Assembly (NCBI RefSeq): GCF_030066995.1
Contig: NZ_JASJAP010000001.1
Location: forward strand, 603,230 to 667,229
Source: Erythrobacter sp.
Lineage (GTDB): Bacteria; Pseudomonadota; Alphaproteobacteria; Sphingomonadales; Sphingomonadaceae
Length of the DNA stretch: 64,000 nucleotides
Direction: 5' to 3'
Of the stretch, positions 44,974 through 55,535 are shown one piece after another. The notes beneath the pieces were generated by a model, which saw only the letters and a list, made by a program, of their open reading frames with translations, did no database searches and was not told the origin of the DNA. The position numbers were made by a program, and so were the translations under genes. The stretch's first letter is position 1. Each line of letters starts with the position of its first letter.

Positions 44974-45660
44974 TCAAAGCCAGCTGGCGATCTGGCTCAG
45001 CGGCTTTTTCTTGAGCGCGTGCGCAGGCACGCTTGCGTCTTCGCTCGGGTGGCCGACCACGAGGATCATCACCGGCTTTTCCCATTCCGGTCGCCCGCAT
45101 GCCTCGCGCAGGAAGCCCATGGGCGAGGGCGTGTGCGTCAACGTTGCCAGCCCCGCTTCGTGCAGGCACGCGATCAGCATCCCGCACGCGATCCCCACGC
45201 TTTCGTTGACGTAATAGTTCTGCGTCTGGCCGTCTTCTTCGATCCCGCCTTTGCGCTGCGCGAACACGACAATGAGGTAAGGCGCGGTTTCGAGGAAGGG
45301 CTTGTCCGCATCGGTGCCAAGCTCGCGAAGCGCGCCGAGCCACTCCTCGCTGGCCTTGGGTGCATCGCCGTCCTGGCCATAGAAGCGCCGTTCTTCGGCT
45401 TCGGCGGCCTGCCGGATGGCGCGCTTTTTCTCCGCCGAATGGACAACCGCGAAGTGCCAGGGCTGGTGATTGGCGCCGTTGGGCGCGGTTCCGGCTGCCT
45501 CGATCGCGGCCTCGATGACTTCGCGCGGCACGCTTGCATCGGAGAAATATCGGCAGGTCCGCCGCTTCTTGAGGCTGTCGCGCACGCGCCTTGCCCGAGC
45601 GATGCTCTGTGCGTCGGAAAGCGGCTCTAACGAATAGGGGACGGTGTCGTGATCGCGCAT
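44974..45660 (-). CDS. Nitroreductase family flavoprotein
   Basis: FMN-dependent NAD(P)H oxidoreductase of the nitroreductase fold, 228 residues from ATG 45660 (an in-frame ATG at 45681 is possible). Features include [20 protein letters not shown] (FMN-phosphate binding), [19 protein letters not shown], and a C-terminal [12 protein letters not shown]. The YNES-like region [14 protein letters not shown] also fits. The natural substrate is unknown. Confidence 0.9.
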   Translation of the reverse strand: MRDHDTVPYSLEPLSDAQSIARARRVRDSLKKRRTCRYFSDASVPREVIEAAIEAAGTAPNGANHQPWHFAVVHSAEKKRAIRQAAEAEERRFYGQDGDAPKASEEWLGALRELGTDADKPFLETAPYLIVVFAQRKGGIEEDGQTQNYYVNESVGIACGMLIACLHEAGLATLTHTPSPMGFLREACGRPEWEKPVMILVVGHPSEDASVPAHALKKKPLSQIASWL

Positions 45661-45714
45661 GGCACCTGCGCTATCGGGCACGCGCGCCGCTTTGTGAAGG
45701 GCGCTGTCGGTGCG

Positions 45715-46956
45715 TCACGTTGGTGCGGGCGTTGCGGCAGGCTTCATGCGCTTGATGGTGAAGGCCGCGATGGAAATGGCGATCACCACAAGTCCCGCCG
45801 CAAGAAGATACGGCGCGCCCGGAAAGTACACCCCCTTGTCATCGGCGAAGGCGCCAAAGGTCGCCGTCATCATCAGCGGGCCGATCACGCTGGTGATGCT
45901 CATCGCGCTTGCGACCGCACCTTGCAACTCGCCCTGCGCGTCTTCGGCGATACGCGCGCTCATCATCTGCTGGATCGCGGGAAAGGTCAGCCCGCCAAGC
46001 CCGCCAAACAGGATTCCGACGATCATCATCCAGCTGACATCGGCAAAGGCGAAGAGATAATAGGCGGGAAACGACAGCAGGAAGCCAAGCATCGCCGTGC
46101 GCGCCGGGCCGATCTTCGCGATGACCGGGCCGGTCAATCCGCCCTGAACCGCCGCGATGATGATGCCGAACAGCGCGACGCTGAAGCCGATGTCGCGCTC
46201 GCTCCAGTTGAACATCAGCTGGGTGTGATAGGACCACACCGACATCTGCGCTTGCCCGGCCAACTGCATGAAGAAGATCACCGCAATAAAGCCGATCACA
46301 ACCGGGTTGCGGCTCATCTGGATCAGCGTGCCCAGCGGGTTGGCGCGCGCGAGGGTGAAGGCGCGGCGACGCTCGCGCGGAAGCGTTTCCTTGAGGATGA
46401 AATAGCCCAGTGCGGCGCCGGCGATGGCAAGAGCGCCCGCGGCAAAGAAGGGCAGACGCACGCCGTATTCGCCAAGGATCCCGCCGATCGCGGGGCCGAT
46501 CACAAAGCCGCTTCCGCCCGCCGCCCCCATGATCCCGAAGAATTTGCCCCGCTCCTCGGCGCTTGCGACATCGGCGATGCATGAATTGGCCGCGGCCCAA
46601 CTGGCGCCCATGACGCCCGACAGGATGCGGCCGATGAACAGCCACGTAAGGTCGGGAGCCAGCGCCATGATCAGATAGTCGATGCCGAGGATAAACAGCG
46701 TGATCAGCAACACCGGGCGGCGGCCATAGCGATCCGACAACCCGCCGATGACCGGCGCGAAAAGAAACTGCATGAGCGCGTAGGCGAACAGCAGCCAGCC
46801 CCCGATCTGCGCCGTGCGATCAAGGCTTTCGCCGGTCAGATCTTCCAGCAGACCCGGCAGCACAGGCACGATCAGCCCGATGCCCATCATGTCGATAAAG
46901 ACGATGAGCGCGACGAATATCAGCGTGGAGGTCTGGGCCGGTCCGGTCATGCTCAC
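45715..46956 (-). CDS. MFS transporter, TetA/multidrug-efflux-like
   Basis: Major facilitator protein of 413 residues with about 12 membrane helices. Motif A is GGLSDRYGRRPVLL after helix 2, and the motif C-like segment GGSGFVIGPAIGGILGEYG lies in helix 5, typical of drug/H+ antiporters of the TetA type. It starts with GTG 46956 or, two codons later, ATG 46950. The substrate cannot be predicted. It lies between the nitroreductase and purL genes on the same strand. Confidence 0.88.
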   Translation of the reverse strand: MSMTGPAQTSTLIFVALIVFIDMMGIGLIVPVLPGLLEDLTGESLDRTAQIGGWLLFAYALMQFLFAPVIGGLSDRYGRRPVLLITLFILGIDYLIMALAPDLTWLFIGRILSGVMGASWAAANSCIADVASAEERGKFFGIMGAAGGSGFVIGPAIGGILGEYGVRLPFFAAGALAIAGAALGYFILKETLPRERRRAFTLARANPLGTLIQMSRNPVVIGFIAVIFFMQLAGQAQMSVWSYHTQLMFNWSERDIGFSVALFGIIIAAVQGGLTGPVIAKIGPARTAMLGFLLSFPAYYLFAFADVSWMMIVGILFGGLGGLTFPAIQQMMSARIAEDAQGELQGAVASAMSITSVIGPLMMTATFGAFADDKGVYFPGAPYLLAAGLVVIAISIAAFTIKRMKPAATPAPT

Positions 46957-46992
46957 CTATCGCCAAACATTCAGGGGCGGCCCAGGGGCGGC

Positions 46993-49248
46993 CTAGCCTT
47001 CCATCCAGTCCCGGAAGAAACTCTCATGGGCCGCGCGCAGGTCGCTGATCGAAACGCCCAGCAGGCTCTCGCCGCCCACCGTTCCGATGCGGGTGAAGCC
47101 GACCAGTTCGGCCTCCGGGATATCGGGGCCTTCGGCAACAATCCGGTTGAAGGCGTCCGCCTTGTCCGGCGAAACCGTGATGACATAGCGCGCCTGATCC
47201 TCGCCGAACCACCATTGGGCGGCGGTGTAGGCTTCGTTGGCGGAAACCTGCGCGCCGATCCCTCCAAAAAGCGCCATCTCCGCCAGAGCGACGGCAAGTC
47301 CGCCATCGGAGAGGTCATGCACGGCGGATAACAGGCCTTCGCCAATCAGTTTGCGCACGATCTGGCCCGCGCCCAGTTCGGCGGCGAGATTGACCGGCGG
47401 CGCACGGCCCTCGTCGCGCCCGTGCACGACATCGAGCCACAGCGACTTGCCAAGATGCGAACGCGCCGGGTCCGGCTTCGCCCAGAATTCGGGCGCGATG
47501 AGGTAGATCGCATCGCCTTCGTTCTTGAAAGCGGGCGTGACCATCTTCGACGCGTCGTCGAGGATACCGACCCCGCCGATCGCGGGCGTAGGAAGGATCG
47601 CGCTGCCGCCGCCGGTGGCCTTGCTCTCGTTGTAGAGCGAGACGTTGCCGCTCACGATCGGGAAGTCGAGAGCGCGGCACGCCTCGCCCATGCCTTCGAG
47701 CGCATGGACGAACTGGCTCATGATCTCGGGGCGTTGCGGGTTTGCAAAGTTCAGGCAATTGGTCACCGCCAGCGGGCGCGCGCCGACCGCGCAGATGTTG
47801 CGATAGGTCTCGGCGATTGCCTGTTTCCCGCCCTCAAAGGGGTCGGCGTAGACATAGCGCGGGGTGCAATCGGTGCTGATCGCGAGCGCCTTGTCCGTCC
47901 CGTGGACGCGCACAACAGCCGCATCGCCCCCGGTCTGGAGCGTATCGGCCATAACCTGGCTGTCATACTGCTCGGCAATCCACCGGCGCGAGGCGAGGTT
48001 GGGAGAGGCGAGCAGCTTGAGCAGGTCTGCGACCGGATCGCTCGTCTCCGGCGCCTCGGCCATCGGCGCGATCCCGGCCCAGCTTGAGTATTCCTCTTTC
48101 GAAAGATAGGGCCGATCGTATTCGGGCGCGTCGGCGGCGAGGGGCCCCAGCGGGATGTCGCACACGACCTCGCCATTCCATTCGAGCACCATGTGTTGGG
48201 TGTCCGTAACCTCGCCGATGATGGCGAAATCCAGCTCCCATTTCTCGAAAATCGCCTGCGCCATGGCCTCTTTGCCGGGCTTCAAGACCATCAGCATACG
48301 CTCCTGGCTCTCGCTCAGCATCATCTCGTAGGGCGTCATGCCCTCTTCGCGGCAGGGCACCTTGTTCATATCGAGGCGGATGCCCGCGCCGCCATTGGTC
48401 GCCATCTCGACGCTGGAGGAAGTAAGGCCCGCCGCGCCCATGTCCTGGATCGCCACGATGGCGTCTGTTGCCATCAGCTCAAGGCAGGCCTCGATCAGCA
48501 GCTTCTCGGTGAACGGGTCGCCGACCTGCACGGTGGGCCGCTTGGCCTCGGCGTCCTCCTCGAAATCCGCGCTCGCCATGGTCGCGCCATGTATGCCGTC
48601 GCGCCCAGTCTTGGAGCCGACATAAACGATCGGATTGCCCACGCCCGAGGCGGCGGAGTAGAATATCTTGTCCGCGTCCGCGATCCCCACCGTCATGGCG
48701 TTGACGAGGATGTTGCCGTCATAGGCGGGGTGGAAATTGGTCTCGCCGCCCACCGTCGGCACGCCAACGCAATTGCCATATCCGCCGATCCCGGCGACCA
48801 CGCCCTGCACCAGATGCTTCATCTTCGGGTGGTCGGGGCGGCCAAAGCGCAGCGCGTTCATGTTCGCCACGGGCCGCGCGCCCATGGTGAAGACATCGCG
48901 CAGGATGCCGCCCACGCCGGTCGCCGCGCCCTGATAGGGCTCTATGTAAGACGGGTGGTTGTGGCTCTCCATCTTGAAGATAGCGGCCAGTTTCGTCCCA
49001 TCAGGCCCGTCTCCGATATCGATCACGCCCGCATTCTCGCCCGGGCCGCAGATCACCCAGGGCGCCTCGGTCGGCAGCTTCTTGAGGTGCAACCGGCTCG
49101 ATTTGTACGAGCAATGCTCGGACCACATTACGGAGAAAATGCCAAGTTCGACCAGGTTCGGCTCGCGGCCAAGGCCCGCCAGCACACGCTCGTATTCCTC
49201 GGGCGAAAGGCCGTGGGACTCGACGATTTCGGGTGTGATTTCGCTCAT
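46993..49248 (-). CDS. purL: Phosphoribosylformylglycinamidine synthase subunit PurL
   Basis: ATP-dependent synthetase of the fourth step of purine synthesis, working with PurQ and PurS. 751 residues is the small PurL form. Hallmarks: [58 protein letters not shown], and the second AIRS-like half with [18 protein letters not shown] and [17 protein letters not shown]. purQ and purS are not in the window. Confidence 0.96.
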   Translation of the reverse strand: MSEITPEIVESHGLSPEEYERVLAGLGREPNLVELGIFSVMWSEHCSYKSSRLHLKKLPTEAPWVICGPGENAGVIDIGDGPDGTKLAAIFKMESHNHPSYIEPYQGAATGVGGILRDVFTMGARPVANMNALRFGRPDHPKMKHLVQGVVAGIGGYGNCVGVPTVGGETNFHPAYDGNILVNAMTVGIADADKIFYSAASGVGNPIVYVGSKTGRDGIHGATMASADFEEDAEAKRPTVQVGDPFTEKLLIEACLELMATDAIVAIQDMGAAGLTSSSVEMATNGGAGIRLDMNKVPCREEGMTPYEMMLSESQERMLMVLKPGKEAMAQAIFEKWELDFAIIGEVTDTQHMVLEWNGEVVCDIPLGPLAADAPEYDRPYLSKEEYSSWAGIAPMAEAPETSDPVADLLKLLASPNLASRRWIAEQYDSQVMADTLQTGGDAAVVRVHGTDKALAISTDCTPRYVYADPFEGGKQAIAETYRNICAVGARPLAVTNCLNFANPQRPEIMSQFVHALEGMGEACRALDFPIVSGNVSLYNESKATGGGSAILPTPAIGGVGILDDASKMVTPAFKNEGDAIYLIAPEFWAKPDPARSHLGKSLWLDVVHGRDEGRAPPVNLAAELGAGQIVRKLIGEGLLSAVHDLSDGGLAVALAEMALFGGIGAQVSANEAYTAAQWWFGEDQARYVITVSPDKADAFNRIVAEGPDIPEAELVGFTRIGTVGGESLLGVSISDLRAAHESFFRDWMEG

Positions 49249-49263
49249 GCGCGCCGCTTTAGG

Positions 49264-49938
49264 TCAGGGGTTGGGAACCGCCAACCCGCCGCGGCGCACG
49301 AACCGTCGATTCTCCCCGACCCACGTCGCCATCAGCGTGAGCACGGCAAAGGCGAGCAGTGCCTGCAGGTGGAGGAAGAGATCGGCCTCGATCGGGGCAG
49401 GTCCAAACCAGTTGATGCCCTGGAAAACCAGCAGCGCAAGCAGCAGAACGATAGGCGGGCCGGCCGGGCCGCGCGTGCGCTTCAAATAGAAGAGCATCCC
49501 GCCCAAAGCGAGGCTCAGTTCCAGCGGCATCGCGATGGCCGGATAGTTCCACAGGCCCAGCCCATACTTTACCTCGCCGCCCATCAAGGTCAGGTCGGGC
49601 CGGTGGACAACCCAATCGAGCCCCCAGTGCGAGAGCACGACAAGACCCGCAAGCGCGCCGGCAAAGGCGTTCTTGCGGCTCATGAAGATCGCAAGGGCAA
49701 AGGCGAGCGCCCAGAGACCTGCGCCCAGCAGGCTGTGCGTGAACGGGTAATAATACAGGTCAAGCGGCACCATCACCGTCGCCCCCGGCTCGATCCGGAC
49801 CTTCTCGATGCCCACGATCGCGAAGCTGAAAAACGCCCAGTCGATGAGCTGCGCGGCGAGAAAGGTCGTGCCGAGGCCGGGCGCGCGTGGCCCCAGCGCG
49901 GAGGCGGCAAAGGCGGGGGCGAAGTGTCCGATAAACAT
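49264..49938 (-). CDS. Integral membrane protein, YdjM/metal-dependent hydrolase-like
   Basis: 224-residue protein with about six hydrophobic segments. Polar residues repeat at conserved-looking places: MFIGHFAPAFAAS at the start, LYYYPFTHSLLGAGLW, and LSHWGLDWVVHRPDL. The histidine/aspartate pattern H, H-S, H-x3-D, H-x-P is like that of membrane-bound metal-dependent hydrolases of the YdjM type. Start is ATG 49938; the longer open frame upstream overlaps the next gene. It lies 15 bp before purL's start, same strand. Confidence 0.72.
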   Translation of the reverse strand: MFIGHFAPAFAASALGPRAPGLGTTFLAAQLIDWAFFSFAIVGIEKVRIEPGATVMVPLDLYYYPFTHSLLGAGLWALAFALAIFMSRKNAFAGALAGLVVLSHWGLDWVVHRPDLTLMGGEVKYGLGLWNYPAIAMPLELSLALGGMLFYLKRTRGPAGPPIVLLLALLVFQGINWFGPAPIEADLFLHLQALLAFAVLTLMATWVGENRRFVRRGGLAVPNP

Positions 49939-49958
49939 GGTGCGTGGTTCGTGTCCTG

Positions 49959-50372
49959 TCAGGCTGACTTCTGGGTGAGTTTGAGGGTGATGGCGGTGGT
50001 GAGCGCGCTGGTGGTCCCGGTCGCAAACGCGCCCCAGGCAATGTCCATGACGGAGATGTGCGTCGCCCAGACCTTGAACACCGCCTGGCTGGTGAGATCG
50101 AAGGTCGCGTAGCACAGCGCGCCCAGCAGCACGCCGTTCAATCCCGCGGTCGCCGCTCGCCCGCGCTCGAGGCCGGGGCGGATCGCGAACCAGACCATTC
50201 CGGCAAGATAGATAAGGTAAAACGCGCCCGCCGCGCCCAAATCGAAGCTGTCCGCCATGATCTCGCCAATCGTGGGTTCGTAGAGGTTGGGGCCAGCCCA
50301 ACTCAGCCAGACCGCATCGAGCGCTCCGAAAAACAGCGCCGCCAGCGCGTAAGCGATCGCGTATTTCGCCAT
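49959..50372 (-). CDS. DUF2177 family membrane protein
   Basis: 137-residue protein with four hydrophobic segments, beginning MAKYAIAYALAALFFGALDA. The pattern ALDAVWLSWAGPNLYEPTIG, AAGAFYLIYLAGMVWFAIRP, and LLGALCYATFDLTSQAVFK is that of DUF2177 proteins of unknown function. Start ATG 50372. It precedes the YdjM-like membrane protein by 20 bp and is divergent from xseB. Confidence 0.85.
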   Translation of the reverse strand: MAKYAIAYALAALFFGALDAVWLSWAGPNLYEPTIGEIMADSFDLGAAGAFYLIYLAGMVWFAIRPGLERGRAATAGLNGVLLGALCYATFDLTSQAVFKVWATHISVMDIAWGAFATGTTSALTTAITLKLTQKSA

Positions 50373-50437
50373 TTTGCCCTTTCCCTGTTGGCGCTCAGCC
50401 TTGACCGTGCGGGCGGGCGGGGTCAATGCTCTGACGC

Positions 50438-50707
50438 ATGGACGAGGGAAACACGGCCACCGGCAACGGCGGCAATATCGAACAGATGAGTTTCGAAGAG
50501 GCTCTGAGCGCGCTTGAAACGATCGTGACGCAGCTGGAGCGCGGCGATGTGCCGCTCGATCAATCGATCACGCTTTACGAACGTGGGGAAAGGCTGCGCG
50601 CGGCCTGTCAGAAGCGACTCGACGCAGCGCAGGCAAGGATCGAGAAGATCGTCACCAGCGCCACCGGCGAACCCACTGGCACCGCTCCCCTCGATGGAGG
50701 GGCGTGA
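50438..50707 (+). CDS. xseB: Exodeoxyribonuclease VII small subunit XseB
   Basis: Small helical subunit of exonuclease VII. The diagnostic stretch MSFEEALSALETIVTQLERG (about residues 17-36) is followed by DVPLDQSITLYERGERLRAA and CQKRLDAAQARIEKI. 89 residues is typical. It lies immediately before ispA, as in many proteobacteria (xseB-ispA-dxs order, here without dxs). Divergent from the DUF2177 gene. Confidence 0.94.
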   Translation: MDEGNTATGNGGNIEQMSFEEALSALETIVTQLERGDVPLDQSITLYERGERLRAACQKRLDAAQARIEKIVTSATGEPTGTAPLDGGA

Positions 50708-50711
50708 GGCG

Positions 50712-51623
50712 ATGCTGGTGGGGATTGAGGGGGATCTGCTTGGCGACAGCCTGAAGCGGGTGCAGCGCGAAGTGGACGCCGTGTTCGACGCGCTGCTTCC
50801 GGTGCCGTCCGACACCCGCGCGAGGCTGGTGGAAGCGATGCGCTACGCCGCGATTGGCGGGGGCAAGCGCGTCCGCCCGCTGCTGGTCGTCAGCACCGCC
50901 GAGCTGTTCGGCGTGTCGCGCGACGCGGCGATACGGGCCGGGACGGCGGTCGAAGCGATCCACGTCTATTCGCTGATCCACGATGACCTTCCGTGCATGG
51001 ACGATGACGACCTGCGCCACGGCAAGCCCACCTTGCACCACAAGTTCGACGAGGCGACCGCGGTGCTGGCCGGGGATTCGCTGCACGCGCTCGCGTTTGA
51101 GATTCTGGCCGAGGAAAAGACGAGCTCCGATCCCTTCACGCGTTCTGAACTGATTCTAACGCTTGGCACCGCCAGCGGTATGAACGGCATGGCGGGAGGC
51201 CAGATGATGGACATGGTCGCCGATGAGGAAGGCGTGGATTACGACCTGCACACGGTGACGCGGCTCCAGCAGCTCAAGACCGGCGCTTTGCTGGCCGCCA
51301 GCGTGGAAATGGGCGCAATCCTCGGCAAAGCGCCGCCTGAAGGGCGCGGACACCTGCGCGCCTATGCGCGCGATATCGGTCTTGCCTTCCAGATTGCCGA
51401 CGATCTGCTCGATGTGGAGGGCGATGTTGAGAAGGCCGGCAAGGCGCTGCGCAAGGATCGCGAGCAGGGCAAGCAGACCTTCGTCTCGCTGATGGGCGTC
51501 GACAAGGCCCGCGAACAGGCCCGCGCTCTGGTCGATCAGGCGATTGCGCATCTGAGCTCGCACGGCAAAGAGGCCGACACCCTGCGCGCGCTCGCGCGGT
51601 TCATTGTCGAGCGCGATCGGTGA
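50712..51623 (+). CDS. ispA: Polyprenyl synthetase IspA (farnesyl/geranylgeranyl diphosphate synthase)
   Basis: Trans-prenyltransferase that condenses isopentenyl diphosphate with allylic diphosphates. The first aspartate-rich motif is in IHDDLPCMDDDDLRHGKP and the second in FQIADDLLDVEGD; GGGKRVRPLL is the substrate-binding start. ATG 50712 gives 303 residues; an ATG six codons upstream (50694) would overlap the xseB end. Product chain length cannot be decided by eye, though this size and motif fit IspA. Confidence 0.93.
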   Translation: MLVGIEGDLLGDSLKRVQREVDAVFDALLPVPSDTRARLVEAMRYAAIGGGKRVRPLLVVSTAELFGVSRDAAIRAGTAVEAIHVYSLIHDDLPCMDDDDLRHGKPTLHHKFDEATAVLAGDSLHALAFEILAEEKTSSDPFTRSELILTLGTASGMNGMAGGQMMDMVADEEGVDYDLHTVTRLQQLKTGALLAASVEMGAILGKAPPEGRGHLRAYARDIGLAFQIADDLLDVEGDVEKAGKALRKDREQGKQTFVSLMGVDKAREQARALVDQAIAHLSSHGKEADTLRALARFIVERDR

Positions 51624-52102
51624 GGGGCTCCTGGTTCCTCCCGGCCTGTGTTGTCGCCGTGCTGGCCGCGTGTGCGCCCGAACCGGACGCGCCCGGAGAG
51701 GCGCCCGAGCCGGACGTGCCCGGCGATGCGCAGGCGTCGAAGGCATCGGCGCATGAAGGGCATCGCATGCCCGAGGTCTCCGAAAGAGAGGCGCGGGACA
51801 AGAAGGAGGCCGCCGAAATGCTCGTTGCGCGCTTTGACGCGGAAGAGTGCCAGCGGATCGATCTGATCGGAAGAGTGCGCAGAACGGACGCTGACGGCGG
51901 CAGGCGGGTCTTGCACGCTTACGGGGCGAGCGCGGCCTGTGCCAAGGAACTGACCGCGACCGTAACCGCCCTGGGCTTTGACGAGACCGGACCGGGCCTC
52001 TTTGCAGGAGGCCCGTTCGATGGCGCGATGGAAAGGGTCTTGATCGAAATCGCCGATGATGGTTCTGGCGCGATGATCGAGTGGGAGGTCGACACGCCAT
52101 GA
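51620..52102 (+). CDS. Putative lipoprotein of unknown function
   Basis: 160-residue exported protein. The N-terminus MRGSWFLPACVVAVLAACAP has a lipobox (LAAC). A Pro/Glu/Asp-rich linker is followed by a domain of about 90 residues starting at REARDKKEAAEML, with two cysteines (EECQRID and AACAKEL). I do not recognise the family. It is translationally coupled on both sides: the GTG start overlaps the ispA stop (GTGA) and its stop overlaps the coaD ATG (ATGA). Confidence 0.75.
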   Translation: MRGSWFLPACVVAVLAACAPEPDAPGEAPEPDVPGDAQASKASAHEGHRMPEVSEREARDKKEAAEMLVARFDAEECQRIDLIGRVRRTDADGGRRVLHAYGASAACAKELTATVTALGFDETGPGLFAGGPFDGAMERVLIEIADDGSGAMIEWEVDTP

Positions 52103-52611
52103 CACGCCGCATCGGCCTTTATCCGGGAACGTTCGACCCCATCACGCTGGGCCACGCCGACATCATCCGTCGCGGAGCCAAGCTGGTTGATTGGCTGATC
52201 ATCGGCGTGACCACCAACCCGTCCAAGAACCCGATGTTCTCGACCGAGGAGCGCTTCGCCATGGTCGAGCGGGAGGTGGAGAACCTTGGGCTTGGCAATG
52301 TCGAAGTGCTTGGCTTCAACACCCTCCTTGTTAAGTTCGCGCAGCAACAGGGCGCCAGCGTGATCATCCGCGGCCTGCGCGCGGTGGCGGACTTCGAATA
52401 CGAGTACCAGATGGCCGGGATGAACCAGCAACTCGATGATGATGTCGAGACGGTTTTCCTGATGGCCGATGTCAGTCTCCAGCCGATCGCCAGCAAACTC
52501 GTGAAGGAAATCGCGCTTTATGGCGGCGAGATCGGAAAATTCGTGAGCCCGGCGGTGGAGACCGAGGTTATGGCGCGTGTCGAAAAGCTTGGCCGAAAGG
52601 GCGATCTTTAG
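52099..52611 (+). CDS. coaD: Phosphopantetheine adenylyltransferase CoaD
   Basis: Penultimate enzyme of coenzyme A synthesis. The nucleotidyltransferase motif is YPGTFDPITLGHADII (T/H-x-G-H type). VIIRGLRAVADFEYEYQMAG and the terminal QPIASKLVKEIALYGGEI fit CoaD. ATG 52099 gives 170 residues, normal; it overlaps the stop of the lipoprotein gene by four bases. Confidence 0.96.
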   Translation: MTRRIGLYPGTFDPITLGHADIIRRGAKLVDWLIIGVTTNPSKNPMFSTEERFAMVEREVENLGLGNVEVLGFNTLLVKFAQQQGASVIIRGLRAVADFEYEYQMAGMNQQLDDDVETVFLMADVSLQPIASKLVKEIALYGGEIGKFVSPAVETEVMARVEKLGRKGDL

Positions 52612-52749
52612 CCGCGTCTGGCCCACCGGAGCCCACTGGCACGCCCACTCGAACGCTCTCGGGGATGCGCGTGCGATCATTCATTGAAGTGTCAGCCCTG
52701 CGCCGTTAGACGCTGCGGCGTAGATGCTCTTGGATTTTGCGACAACACG

Positions 52750-53511
52750 ATGATGCACCGAACCCTTCTCAACACCGCCGCCGCGCTGCTGGTCGCGACG
52801 CTTCCCTTTGGCGCCATGGCGCAGGAGAGCGAGGCGGACGAGACCAGCGAAGCGCAGGAAAGCGGGGAAGAGGCTGCGCAGGATACGGCTGAAGCGCCCG
52901 ATGAGGCCGAGGAAAAGAAGACCTCCATTCCAAGGGCGGCCAGTTTCTATCCGGACATCAACTACAACGCGGGCGAAGACCTCGACACGGTCTGGGTGCT
53001 CGATCTGTCGAACGGAGAGCGCATCAAGATCCGGCTGATGGACGACTGGGCGCCTAGCCATGTCGAGCGGATCCAGACGCTCACCCGCCAGGGCTTTTAC
53101 GACGGGGTTATCTTCCACCGCGTCATCGAAGGGTTCATGGCGCAGGGCGGCGACCCGACCGGCACCGGGCAGGGCGGGTCCGAATTCCCCGACCTTGAAG
53201 CCGAATTCAACCCGATGCCGCATGTGCGCGGTTCGGTTTCGATGGCGCGGGCGACCGACGAAAACAGCGCAAACAGCCAGTTCTTCATCGTGTTCTATCC
53301 CCGCTTCAGCCTCGACAAGCGCTACACCAATCTGGGCCGCGTGATCGAGAACATGGCCGCGGTTGACACCATCGCGCGCGGAGAGCCCCCGCAAAACCCG
53401 ACGCGGATTTTGCAGGCTTCTCTGGCAAGCGATAACAAGCCGCCGCCCGAAAGGGTGGCGCCCGAGACCGAGTCGATCATCACCGCCGATTTGCTCAACG
53501 CGCCGCAATAG
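52750..53511 (+). CDS. Periplasmic peptidyl-prolyl cis-trans isomerase (cyclophilin)
   Basis: Cyclophilin-type foldase exported by a Sec signal (MMHRTLLNTAAALLVATLPF..., cleavage after GAMA). An acidic, Ala/Glu-rich linker of ~35 residues precedes the domain. Catalytic core signatures: FYDGVIFHRVIEGFMAQGGD and GTGQGGSEFPDLEAEF, with ENSANSQFFIVFYP. 253 residues from ATG 52750. It has its own 138-bp upstream gap after coaD and is followed by queA 29 bp downstream. Confidence 0.93.
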   Translation: MMHRTLLNTAAALLVATLPFGAMAQESEADETSEAQESGEEAAQDTAEAPDEAEEKKTSIPRAASFYPDINYNAGEDLDTVWVLDLSNGERIKIRLMDDWAPSHVERIQTLTRQGFYDGVIFHRVIEGFMAQGGDPTGTGQGGSEFPDLEAEFNPMPHVRGSVSMARATDENSANSQFFIVFYPRFSLDKRYTNLGRVIENMAAVDTIARGEPPQNPTRILQASLASDNKPPPERVAPETESIITADLLNAPQ

Positions 53512-53540
53512 CCGCGCGGTCACCGGCGAAGGGTTGAGGC

Positions 53541-54578
53541 ATGCGTGTCGACCTGTTCGATTTCGAGCTTCCGCAAGACCGTATCGCGCTGCGGCCCGTG
53601 CGCCCGCGCGACGCGGCGCGCATGCTGGTTGTGCGCGGAGGCGATGCGCCGTTCGAAGACGCGGGCGTTCTCGATCTGCCCACCCTGCTCGAACCCGGTG
53701 ATGCGCTGGTCTTCAACGACACAAGGGTAATCCCGGCCCAGCTGGAAGGACGGCGCGCGGATGGCGAGGCCAAGATCGGCGCCACGCTGCACAAACGGCT
53801 AGACCTCAGGCGCTGGCAGGCCTTTATCCGCAACGCCAAACGCGTGAAGGAGGGTGACCAGCTCGTGTTCGGCGGCGGGGTCACCGCAATCGCCGAGGCG
53901 CGCAGCGCGGATGGATCGCTTACGCTGTTCTTCGAAGGCGAAGAGCCGGTCGAAGTGCTGCTCGATCGCGCGGGCACCATGCCCTTGCCGCCCTATATTG
54001 CGCAAAAGCGCGGCGTGGATGAGCGCGACTACGAAGATTATCAGACCATGTTTGCGGCGGAAGATGGCGCGGTGGCTGCGCCCACGGCGTCGTTGCATTT
54101 CACCGACAGGCTGGTCGAAGCGCTCGACGCGCGCGGCATCCAGCGCGAAACGCTCACGCTGCATGTCGGCGCGGGAACCTTTCTGCCGGTGAAGGCCGAT
54201 GACACCGATGACCACGCCATGCACTCCGAATTCGGTCGGATCGACGCCGCGACGGCAGAGCGCCTGAACGCGGTGCGCAGCAAAGGCGGACGGTTGATCG
54301 CGGTTGGCACTACGGTGCTGCGCCTGCTCGAAAGCGCGGCGCGCGAAGACGGCGTGATTGAGCCCTTCGCAGGCGACACCGATATCTTCATCACGCCGGG
54401 CTATCGTTTTCGCGCGGTCGATGGCCTGATGACCAACTTCCATCTGCCCAAATCGACCTTGATGATGCTGGTGAGCGCGCTGATGGGGCGCGAGCGGATG
54501 ATGGCCGCCTACACCCACGCCATCGAAAACGAATATCGTTTCTACTCCTATGGTGACTCCTCGCTGCTCCTGCCCTAG
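53541..54578 (+). CDS. queA: S-adenosylmethionine:tRNA ribosyltransferase-isomerase QueA
   Basis: Transfers the ribosyl part of SAM to preQ1 in tRNA, making epoxyqueuosine. Begins [19 protein letters not shown]. Other signatures are [49 protein letters not shown] and [19 protein letters not shown]. 345 residues, normal. tgt lies 2.5 kb downstream on the same strand, separated by an ABC exporter and a small outer-membrane protein. Confidence 0.96.
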   Translation: MRVDLFDFELPQDRIALRPVRPRDAARMLVVRGGDAPFEDAGVLDLPTLLEPGDALVFNDTRVIPAQLEGRRADGEAKIGATLHKRLDLRRWQAFIRNAKRVKEGDQLVFGGGVTAIAEARSADGSLTLFFEGEEPVEVLLDRAGTMPLPPYIAQKRGVDERDYEDYQTMFAAEDGAVAAPTASLHFTDRLVEALDARGIQRETLTLHVGAGTFLPVKADDTDDHAMHSEFGRIDAATAERLNAVRSKGGRLIAVGTTVLRLLESAAREDGVIEPFAGDTDIFITPGYRFRAVDGLMTNFHLPKSTLMMLVSALMGRERMMAAYTHAIENEYRFYSYGDSSLLLP

Positions 54579-54590
54579 CGCGAAGGGAGC

Positions 54591-55535
54591 ATGTCCGACG
54601 CTATCCTCTCAATCAGCGGTCTCACAAAGGTTTATGCCGGCGGCACAAAAGCGCTCGACGGCGTCGATCTTGACATCCGCCAAGGCGAGATTTTTGCGCT
54701 GCTCGGGCCCAACGGTGCGGGAAAGACCACGCTGATCGGCGCGGTGTGCGGGCTGGTGCGACCCACGGCGGGCACAATGATCGCCTTCGGCCATGATCTG
54801 GCGACCGACTGGCGCCGTGCCCGAGCGCGCATCGGCCTGGTCCCGCAAGAGCTTTCGACCGACATGTTCGAGACCGTCTGGCGCGCGGTGTCCTATTCGC
54901 GCGGCCTGTTTGGCTATCCTTCGGACCCGGCGAAGATCGAAGACGTCCTGCGTTCGCTAAGCCTTTGGGAGAAGAAGGACAGCCAGATCCGCGAGCTTTC
55001 CGGCGGCATGAAACGCCGCGTCCTGATCGCCAAGGCGCTGGCGCACGAGCCCGAATTGCTGTTCCTCGATGAGCCGACAGCCGGTGTCGATGTCGAGCTG
55101 CGCAAGGGCATGTGGGAGCAGATCGCGGCGCTGCGAGAGCAGGGGACGACCGTAATTTTGACCACCCACTATATCGAAGAAGCGGAACTGATGGCCGACC
55201 GGGTGGGCATCATCCGCAAGGGCCGCATCCTGATGGTCGATGACAAGGCGACGATGATGGAGAAGCTTGGCAACACCGAGGCTCTGATCACGTTGGCAGA
55301 GCCGCTTGCCGCGCTGCCCGAGGCGCTCTGCGACTTTCCGGTCGAACTGCGCGATGGTGGGCGCGAGCTGTGCTATCGCGGTGGTTCGGGCGGGCGGGCC
55401 GAGATTGCGGCCCTTACCAAGGCTCTGATCCAGGCCGGGATCGATTACACCGGTCTTGATATCCATGACAGCTCGCTGGAAGACATCTTCGTCGATCTTG
55501 TCGCCGCCGAGACCGCAGGGGAGGGCGCGCCATGA
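54591..55535 (+). CDS. ABC exporter ATP-binding protein
   Basis: 314-residue ATPase of the drug/polysaccharide exporter type (NodI/CcmA-like). Walker A GPNGAGKTT, signature LSGGMKRR, Walker B LLFLDEPTAGVD and H-loop TTHYIEEAE are all intact. A C-terminal ~80-residue extension follows the ATPase domain. The stop overlaps the permease ATG by four bases. It starts 13 bp after queA. Substrate unknown. Confidence 0.9.
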   Translation: MSDAILSISGLTKVYAGGTKALDGVDLDIRQGEIFALLGPNGAGKTTLIGAVCGLVRPTAGTMIAFGHDLATDWRRARARIGLVPQELSTDMFETVWRAVSYSRGLFGYPSDPAKIEDVLRSLSLWEKKDSQIRELSGGMKRRVLIAKALAHEPELLFLDEPTAGVDVELRKGMWEQIAALREQGTTVILTTHYIEEAELMADRVGIIRKGRILMVDDKATMMEKLGNTEALITLAEPLAALPEALCDFPVELRDGGRELCYRGGSGGRAEIAALTKALIQAGIDYTGLDIHDSSLEDIFVDLVAAETAGEGAP